Origin: JAYSRU01 sp043720875
GTDB lineage: Bacteria; Bacteroidota; Bacteroidia; Flavobacteriales_D; Crocinitomicaceae
Length of the DNA stretch: 11,708 nucleotides
Direction: 5' to 3'
NCBI GenBank assembly: GCA_043720875.1
Contig: JAYSRU010000163.1
Coordinates: forward strand, 1-11,708
Positions 5,967 through 11,708 of this stretch are shown piece by piece. Positions within the stretch are counted from its first letter, which is position 1. Every line of letters starts with the position of its first letter. The position numbers and the translations under genes are program-made. Under the pieces are notes generated by a model. The model was given only the letters and a program-made list of their open reading frames with translations, searched no databases and was not told where the DNA came from.

Positions 5967-8900
5967 ATGAAACTAACCAAACCATTTCTATTTATTGCTT
6001 TAATAAGTTTATCTTTTTGTTCAATGTTTGGACAAGCAATTGTTCAAACGGGTGGGTACACCGCTACCCAATTAGCTAACTATTTAGCTGGACCAAATAT
6101 CACTATTTCTAATGCCGTTTTTACGGGTGCAAGTGTTGCAGGAGGACAATTTACAGCTGCGGGAACAACATTTCCGATGGCTTCTGGAGTCATCCTATCT
6201 ACTGGTAATATTTCTACAGCTCCCGGCCCAAATGGATCTGCCGGTGGTGGAGCGGGTGCACTCTATAATTTAGGAACTGTAGGAACTACTCAAATGACAA
6301 CACTAGGAGGTGCAACTTCTTATGATGCGGTAACACTAGAATTCGATTTTGATTTACAATCTTCATCAATAGAATTCAATTACATTTTCGCTTCAGAGGA
6401 ATATCCTGAATTTGCTCCGCCAAACAGTAGTTCTTATAATGATGTTTTCGCTTTTTACATTAGTGGCCCTGGAATCGTAGGTCAACAAAACATTGCGTTG
6501 GTTCCAACTACTGCTCTTCCTGTTTCAATCAATAACATTAATGCTATTACAAATACACCATATTACGTAAATAACACAGGAGGTCCAGCGGTTCAATTTG
6601 ATGGATACACTACACTACTTACCGCTCAAAAACTTGGTTTAACTGCGTGTCAAACGTATCACTTGAAATTTGTGATTGCTGATATTGGTGATCACATTTA
6701 TAATTCTGCAGTATTTCTTCAAGAAAATAGTTTTGTTCAAGGCGATATCATCAGTGGCGCAACGCAAACAATTAATGCCGATGGAATTGCACTTGAAGGT
6801 TGCGTAAAAGGTCAATTTAATTTTAACTTAGCTAGTCCAGCAACCCAAGATGTGATCATAAATTACACTACAGGAGGTACCGCAGTGAATGGGGTGGATT
6901 ATGCATTTTTAGACAATTCAATAACGATACCTGCTGGTTCAAGTTCTGGAACCATATATGTAGACGCATTTTCTGATGGATTAACAGAAGGCGCCGAAAC
7001 AGTTACACTTACTTATACGCCAAGTTTATGTGCGGTCCCAGTAACGATCACGCTAACGATCAATGATGCGCAACCAATTAGTTTTACTTTAGATGGAACC
7101 AATTTGGATTGTTTTGGTAACAACTCTGGTGAAATTTTGGTTAATGCAACGGGAGGATTTCCTGCATATACTTATTACGTAACCGCACCAACAGGATCAA
7201 TTTCAACCACTCAAACAAATCCAATTACCGGATTACCTGCCGGGCAGTACTCTGTGCAGGTGCACGATACGTATGGTTGTAAAGCGGAAGCATTAGTAAT
7301 TGGAGGTCAATTTAATGCAGGTTCAACGTTTTTACCCGACGGTAGTGGCGTAACGTATTCTGCTCCTTTAGCAATAACAGGTTTCAATCCTGGACAAATG
7401 ATCACTAATGTGAACCAAATCCAACAAATTTGTGTAACAATGGAACACTCTTATTTGGGTGACCTTTGGATTCGAGTTCAATCGCCTTCTGGGCAAATCG
7501 TAACATTGAAAGAACAAAACGGTGGAGCATCATGCGATTTAGGAGAACCTATTGCAACGGGTCCTGTAGATGGAACTGGAAGTTCAGACATTACGCCGGG
7601 CATCGGTTATGAGTATTGTTTTAACGCTAGTCCAGTTTATTCCACAATGGTGAATGAGTCGGGTAATTTTTCTAGAAATTATACAGATGGTGTTGGGAAT
7701 ACATACACGGATACTTATTTACCAGCGGGTTCTTATACGCCAACTGATAACTTTTCTAGTTTAGTAGGTTCTCCAATGAATGGTACTTGGACGGTTTTAG
7801 TTACGGATCAATTCGGGTTGGATAATGGATATATATTTAATTGGTACATTAGCTTAGTTGGAGATTTGCCAGATACATTAGTTACTTTAACTGAGCCAGC
7901 TCAGATAACAGTTTCTGGTGTTGCAACGAATGCAACTTGTGGGACGGCAAATGGTTCAATCAATATCAGCGCTTTAAATGGAGTTGCTCCAGTTACCTAT
8001 TCATGGAGTAACGGTGCAACAACCGAAGATATTACTAGTGTTTTAGCAGGGTCATACACCGTTACAGTATCAGATGGTAACGGATGTTCAACTGCGCAAA
8101 CGTTTATCGTTAATAATATTGGAACACTTGCAATCAGTTCAACATCAACTCCAATTTCTTGTTTCGGTGGAAACAATGGAGCAATTTCCATCGTTGCTTC
8201 TGGTGGTAGTACACCTTACACGTATTCTTGGAGCAATGGTGCTGTAACGCAAAATATTGTGAATGTAGCGGCAGGAAATTATACGGTTACTATGACCGAT
8301 CAAATTGGCTGTGTATTTTCTCAAGCAATCACGGTTATTCAAAATAATCAAATCACGCCTACATTGGTAGCGTTATCGGATGAGATATGTAATACAACCA
8401 ACGGATCTATTGATGTTTCAGTTGCGGGTGGAAATGGTTCATATGGATACGCTTGGTCAAATGGCGCAACAACTCAAGATCTTTCTAATTTAAATTCTGG
8501 AACATATACGTTGACCATTACGGATGGCTTAGGATGTACAGGTTTAGCTCCTTATGTTGTTGCGAACAACTTGACGGGATGTAGTAATTTTTGCTATTTA
8601 GATGTTACTCAGAATACGCTTACGAATGCTACTTGTGGCGGAGCGAATGGGGCAATTAATGTAAACATCTTAAATGCGGTTGCGCCTTATACCATTACTT
8701 GGAGCAATGGAGCAACTACCGAAGATCTCACAGGATTATTGCCAGGCACCTACACCATTACAGTACTTGATGTCAACAATTGCAGTCAAACATCGTCATT
8801 CACAATTGGAAATACAACCACTGGTTTGGCAATTGCTTCAAGCTCAATTTCTGACGAGATGTGTGGCAATGCAAATGGAGGAATATCGATTACAATTACT

Positions 8901-11708
8901 GGCGGAACAGGTCCTTTCAACTATCTATGGTCGAATGGTTCTGGCGCACAAAACGTTCAAAATTTAAGTCAAGGAACATATTCGGTGCAAGTTACAGATG
9001 GTGTAGGATGTATTATTGCTCAAACGTATTCTGTCCTTAATAATTCTGGTGCACTAAGTGCAACTGCAATAGTAAGTTCATCTATGTGTACTTCAAACAA
9101 TGGGGCGATTACTCAAACGATTATTGGGGCTAATGGGGCAACTACGTACCTTTGGAGTACTGGTGCTACATCGCTTAATATTAACTCATTAGCGCCGGGT
9201 AATTATTCATGTACAGTAACCGATGCTTCTTCTTGTTCATTTACAAATACGTATACAGTTACCCAAAACACAAGCGGTATTGCTTTAACAGGAACATTGA
9301 TAACCAACGAAATTTGTAACAATACCCTAGGAGCTATTAATATCACGGTAAGTGGATCTAGTTTAACCTATTTATGGTCGAATGGTGCAACAACCCAAGA
9401 TATCACTGGTTTAAATTCTGGAAATTATTCATGTATTATTTCTAATAGTACGGGCTGCACGTTAAATACGGGATCAATCACTGTAATTAATACTTCTGGT
9501 AATTTGGTTGTAAGCAATCAAGCAATAACAAATGAACTTTGTAATAACAACGCTGGAGCAATTAATATCAACGTATTTGGTGGAACACCAGCATACACTT
9601 ATTTATGGTCGAATGGAGCAACTACCCAAGATTTAACTGCATTAAATGAAGGTCTTTACACCGTTCAAGTTTCCGACAACAATGGTTGTTCACAAGCCCA
9701 TTCAGTAACGATTACTAATGCTGCAGGATCTTTATCAATTTCAAGCAGTGTTTTAACGCATGAGAATTGTTCTGGTGGTATCGCTAGCAATGGTCAAGGT
9801 GCAATTAACATTACAGTAATTGGAGCAACTACACCTTATACTTATGTGTGGAGTAACGGTCCAACTACCCAAGATGTTACTAACCTTACGGATGGGAACT
9901 ATTCGGTTACGGTTAATGCCGCAAATGGTTGTTCATTAACACAAGGCTACACAATCCTTCCAAATGGTAGTAATATCGCAATCACTTCATCTTCAATTTC
10001 AGATGAATCATGTGGATCTGCAACAGGAAGTGTAGGCATAACAATGTCAAGTGATTCAGGACCTTACAACTACAGTTGGTCTAATGGAGCATCAATTGAA
10101 GATATCTCAGCACTTTCTGCCGGAACTTATACAATTATGGTTTCTAATCTAGCAGGTTGCCAAATTACGCAAGCGTTTGTTGTTGGAAACGATCCAGGAA
10201 CATTGGCAGCGACAAATGTGCTTACCAATGAAACGTGTGGTAATAATAATGGTGCGATTAATATTGGGGTAACTGGTGGAAATCTTCCGTATTCATATGT
10301 TTGGTCGAATGGTGCGACAACACAAGATTTATCAACGCTATCTGCTGGAACATATACTTTAGCGATTACCGATCTATATGGTTGTAGTTCAAATTATTCT
10401 GGCGTCGTGGCGAACATCACAACTGGATTGGCTTTAGCTGTCACCACAGTGACTAATGAATCTTGCGGAAATGACAATGGTGCTATCAATGTTACGGTAA
10501 CGGGTACGCCAACAACCTTTGCTTGGAGTAACGGTGCGTTAACAGAAGATATTTCCGCATTAAGTCAAGGAACTTATACTTTAACGGTTACAGATAACAC
10601 GAGCTGTTCAGTTACAACGTCGGCAACGGTCCTCAATCAAACAGGAACACTAGCTATATCGTTCACAAATACACAGAATGAAACTTGTGGGAATGGTCAA
10701 GGATTTATTGATATATCTACTTCAGGAACTGGACCATTTACATATTTATGGTCGACTGGAGCAACAACACAGGACATTGTTGGGTTATCTTCTGCTACTT
10801 ATACTGTAGCAATAACGGATGGAGTAGGTTGTGTATTGAATCAATCATTTTCGATTGGTAATAGTAATATTTCTAACGTTTCGGCAACAGCTAACGTAAC
10901 GAATTCAACTTGTACCACACTGGATGGAGCAATTGATATAACTGTTACAAGTGGTATAGTTCCATTTACCTACAGTTGGAATACCGGAGCTACTTCTCAA
11001 GATATTTCTGGCTTAGGTGCGGGTAACTTTACGGTTGTTATTACTGATGGAGCGAATTGCCAGACTACACAGAGCGTATCGATCGCTTCACAATTCTCTG
11101 ATTTGTCAATTATTAATATTGATATTTTTGATGATTTTTGTAACAGTAGTCAAGGAGGCCTCAATATTAACACTACTGGCACTCCTATAGAATTTTTCGT
11201 TAATGGCACTGATTACGGTACACCCTTCGTAAGTCCGTTAACAGCTGGAACCTATGCAATCGTCTTAACAGATATTTACGGTTGTTCTATAAATTCAAAT
11301 GCTGTGATTGGTAACACTTCATCGTTTACTACAACTGGGGCTGTAACGAATGCTACTTGTGGTTCAACTAATGGTGCGATTGTCCTTACCATGTTCTCCA
11401 CAAGTGGAACAGAATCATACAGCTGGTCAAATGGAGCAACAACTACCAATATCAGCAATCTTGCACCTGGTAGTTATACGGTTACTGTATCAGATCCTGC
11501 AGGGCCCTTTGGTCCATGTGTTGACCAAATGACTTTTGTAGTTGGGAATGATGTTGACTTTGTAATAACAGGAACATCAATTGATGATTATTGTGGTCAA
11601 GGTTCAGGTTCAATCAATCAAACGGTAGTTTCTGGTTCAGGATTAGTTTACTTATGGTCTAACGGAGCTACTATAGAAGATGTTTCAGGTTTAGATTATG
11701 GCACTTAC
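5967..11708 (+). CDS. Giant exported SprB-repeat surface protein (choice-of-anchor L, Calx-beta, P-domain), 3' end outside the window
   Basis: The frame is open from ATG 5967 to the window edge, giving 1914 codons with no stop. Another in-frame ATG at 5958 would add MFI; 5967 is preferred because MKLTKPFLFI is a normal signal-peptide start. Domains by residue: signal peptide 1-23 (M-F-G-Q); choice-of-anchor L about 25-256, with F-A-S-E-E-Y-P-E-F at 141-149 and D-I-G-D-H-I-Y-N-S-A-V-F-L at 239-251; Calx-beta about 265-368, with G-T-A-V-N-G-V-D-Y at 304-312 and E-G-A-E at 341-344; one SprB repeat about 369-448; P-domain about 449-632, with M-E-H-S-Y-L-G-D-L at 492-500; then tandem SprB repeats from about 652 to the edge. 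Such proteins in Bacteroidota are large cell-surface or secreted adhesins. SprB itself is the mobile adhesin of gliding. A type IX sorting or gliding-associated C-terminus is expected beyond the window. No catalytic domain is seen in this part. Confidence 0.96.
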   Translation, partial: MKLTKPFLFIALISLSFCSMFGQAIVQTGGYTATQLANYLAGPNITISNAVFTGASVAGGQFTAAGTTFPMASGVILSTGNISTAPGPNGSAGGGAGALYNLGTVGTTQMTTLGGATSYDAVTLEFDFDLQSSSIEFNYIFASEEYPEFAPPNSSSYNDVFAFYISGPGIVGQQNIALVPTTALPVSINNINAITNTPYYVNNTGGPAVQFDGYTTLLTAQKLGLTACQTYHLKFVIADIGDHIYNSAVFLQENSFVQGDIISGATQTINADGIALEGCVKGQFNFNLASPATQDVIINYTTGGTAVNGVDYAFLDNSITIPAGSSSGTIYVDAFSDGLTEGAETVTLTYTPSLCAVPVTITLTINDAQPISFTLDGTNLDCFGNNSGEILVNATGGFPAYTYYVTAPTGSISTTQTNPITGLPAGQYSVQVHDTYGCKAEALVIGGQFNAGSTFLPDGSGVTYSAPLAITGFNPGQMITNVNQIQQICVTMEHSYLGDLWIRVQSPSGQIVTLKEQNGGASCDLGEPIATGPVDGTGSSDITPGIGYEYCFNASPVYSTMVNESGNFSRNYTDGVGNTYTDTYLPAGSYTPTDNFSSLVGSPMNGTWTVLVTDQFGLDNGYIFNWYISLVGDLPDTLVTLTEPAQITVSGVATNATCGTANGSINISALNGVAPVTYSWSNGATTEDITSVLAGSYTVTVSDGNGCSTAQTFIVNNIGTLAISSTSTPISCFGGNNGAISIVASGGSTPYTYSWSNGAVTQNIVNVAAGNYTVTMTDQIGCVFSQAITVIQNNQITPTLVALSDEICNTTNGSIDVSVAGGNGSYGYAWSNGATTQDLSNLNSGTYTLTITDGLGCTGLAPYVVANNLTGCSNFCYLDVTQNTLTNATCGGANGAINVNILNAVAPYTITWSNGATTEDLTGLLPGTYTITVLDVNNCSQTSSFTIGNTTTGLAIASSSISDEMCGNANGGISITITGGTGPFNYLWSNGSGAQNVQNLSQGTYSVQVTDGVGCIIAQTYSVLNNSGALSATAIVSSSMCTSNNGAITQTIIGANGATTYLWSTGATSLNINSLAPGNYSCTVTDASSCSFTNTYTVTQNTSGIALTGTLITNEICNNTLGAINITVSGSSLTYLWSNGATTQDITGLNSGNYSCIISNSTGCTLNTGSITVINTSGNLVVSNQAITNELCNNNAGAININVFGGTPAYTYLWSNGATTQDLTALNEGLYTVQVSDNNGCSQAHSVTITNAAGSLSISSSVLTHENCSGGIASNGQGAINITVIGATTPYTYVWSNGPTTQDVTNLTDGNYSVTVNAANGCSLTQGYTILPNGSNIAITSSSISDESCGSATGSVGITMSSDSGPYNYSWSNGASIEDISALSAGTYTIMVSNLAGCQITQAFVVGNDPGTLAATNVLTNETCGNNNGAINIGVTGGNLPYSYVWSNGATTQDLSTLSAGTYTLAITDLYGCSSNYSGVVANITTGLALAVTTVTNESCGNDNGAINVTVTGTPTTFAWSNGALTEDISALSQGTYTLTVTDNTSCSVTTSATVLNQTGTLAISFTNTQNETCGNGQGFIDISTSGTGPFTYLWSTGATTQDIVGLSSATYTVAITDGVGCVLNQSFSIGNSNISNVSATANVTNSTCTTLDGAIDITVTSGIVPFTYSWNTGATSQDISGLGAGNFTVVITDGANCQTTQSVSIASQFSDLSIINIDIFDDFCNSSQGGLNINTTGTPIEFFVNGTDYGTPFVSPLTAGTYAIVLTDIYGCSINSNAVIGNTSSFTTTGAVTNATCGSTNGAIVLTMFSTSGTESYSWSNGATTTNISNLAPGSYTVTVSDPAGPFGPCVDQMTFVVGNDVDFVITGTSIDDYCGQGSGSINQTVVSGSGLVYLWSNGATIEDVSGLDYGTY
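7071..7310 (+). repeat. Isolated SprB-type repeat between the Calx-beta domain and the P-domain
   Basis: This unit covers residues about 369-448 of the giant protein. It has the classic SprB form: L-D-C-F-G-N-N-S-G near the start (C382), then G-G-F-P-A-Y-T-Y, G-L-P-A-G-Q-Y-S-V-Q-V and Y-G-C (C438). It lacks the W-S-N-G core of the main array and is separated from it by the P-domain. Confidence 0.8.
7905..11708 (+). repeat. Tandem array of at least 17 SprB-like repeats, about 75 residues each
   Basis: Each unit has a C-x(3-4)-N/Q-G-A-I start, a Y-x-W-S-N-G-A-T-T-Q-D core, an A-G-T-Y-T-V-T-V-T-D strand and a closing G-C-S. The codon of the core Trp starts at 8004, 8229, 8454, 8700, 8928, 9153, 9375, 9606, 9849, 10077, 10302, 10524, 10749, 10977, 11199 (Val instead), 11424 and 11655. 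Spacing is 222-231 bp except for 246 (third to fourth) and 243 (eighth to ninth). The core is W-S-T-G in units 6 and 13 and W-N-T-G in unit 14. The last unit is cut by the window edge. The DNA of the units is clearly diverged while the protein pattern is kept, so the duplications are not recent. Confidence 0.93.

Noticed and set aside
5967..6032. Lipoprotein signal at C18 of the giant protein
   Set aside because: The residues before it (L-S-F-C) do not fit a lipobox because Phe is at -1. A normal signal peptidase I site after Gln23 fits better.
7997..8351. Minus-strand open frames inside the SprB array (7997-8191 and 8145-8351; also 11276-11458)
   Set aside because: They are antisense to the repeat array, show no protein character and arise from its regular codon pattern.
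8674..8967. A second plus-strand frame of 97 residues inside the giant gene (also 11350-11532)
   Set aside because: It is an out-of-frame shadow of the repeats. The main frame runs through without interruption and gives clear SprB homology.
7905..11708. A CRISPR-like or satellite array suggested by the regular 225-bp spacing
   Set aside because: The periodicity is at the protein level, the DNA of the units is diverged, and all spacings are multiples of three in one open frame.

Overview
The window looks like chromosomal DNA of a Bacteroidota member, most likely Flavobacteriales. The evidence is AT-rich DNA, A-rich leaders instead of Shine-Dalgarno sites, signal peptides ending in Gln (FGQ, VAQ, AAQ), and a giant surface protein built from SprB-type repeats behind a choice-of-anchor L domain. 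No RNA gene, CRISPR array, insertion sequence or attachment site was found.

Left part (1-2204, + strand): a run of small, poorly characterised genes. In order these are the 3' end of a soluble hypothetical protein (2-454), a membrane-anchored DUF3592-like protein (517-948), a beta-rich hypothetical protein whose 5' end carries an in-frame TAA (body to 1456), and a two-helix membrane protein (1457-1954) whose ATG directly follows the previous stop. From 1955 to 2204 the stretch looks decayed. It holds a 29-codon ORF and a signal-peptide-like start broken at a run of seven T. The chain of touching or overlapping stops and starts (1456/1457, 1954/1955, 2041-2044, 2201-2204) looks like a compact operon that has lost pieces. 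No function can be assigned to this cluster from sequence alone.

Middle part (2201-5550): a single-module VOC-fold protein (2201-2581, +) converges on a secreted CocE/NonD-type serine hydrolase (2605-4476, -). The hydrolase has a visible Ser-Asp-His triad and the acidic cluster typical of alpha-amino-acid ester hydrolases. Divergent from it is a secreted DNA/RNA non-specific endonuclease with the DRGH motif (4687-5550, +). The 210-bp gap between these two holds a Fur-box-like palindrome. A possible intrinsic terminator follows the nuclease.

Right part (5967-11708, + strand, running off the window): one uninterrupted reading frame of at least 1914 codons for an exported, multidomain, repetitive surface protein. 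The order is signal peptide, choice-of-anchor L domain, Calx-beta domain, one SprB repeat, a proprotein-convertase-type P-domain, then at least 17 tandem SprB repeats of about 75 residues. Each complete repeat has two conserved cysteines and nearly all have a W-S-N-G core. The C-terminus, where a type IX secretion sorting domain or gliding-motility C-terminal domain would be expected, is outside the window. The shared theme of the middle and right parts is export: three neighbouring genes encode proteins with Sec signals. There is no sign that they form one pathway.
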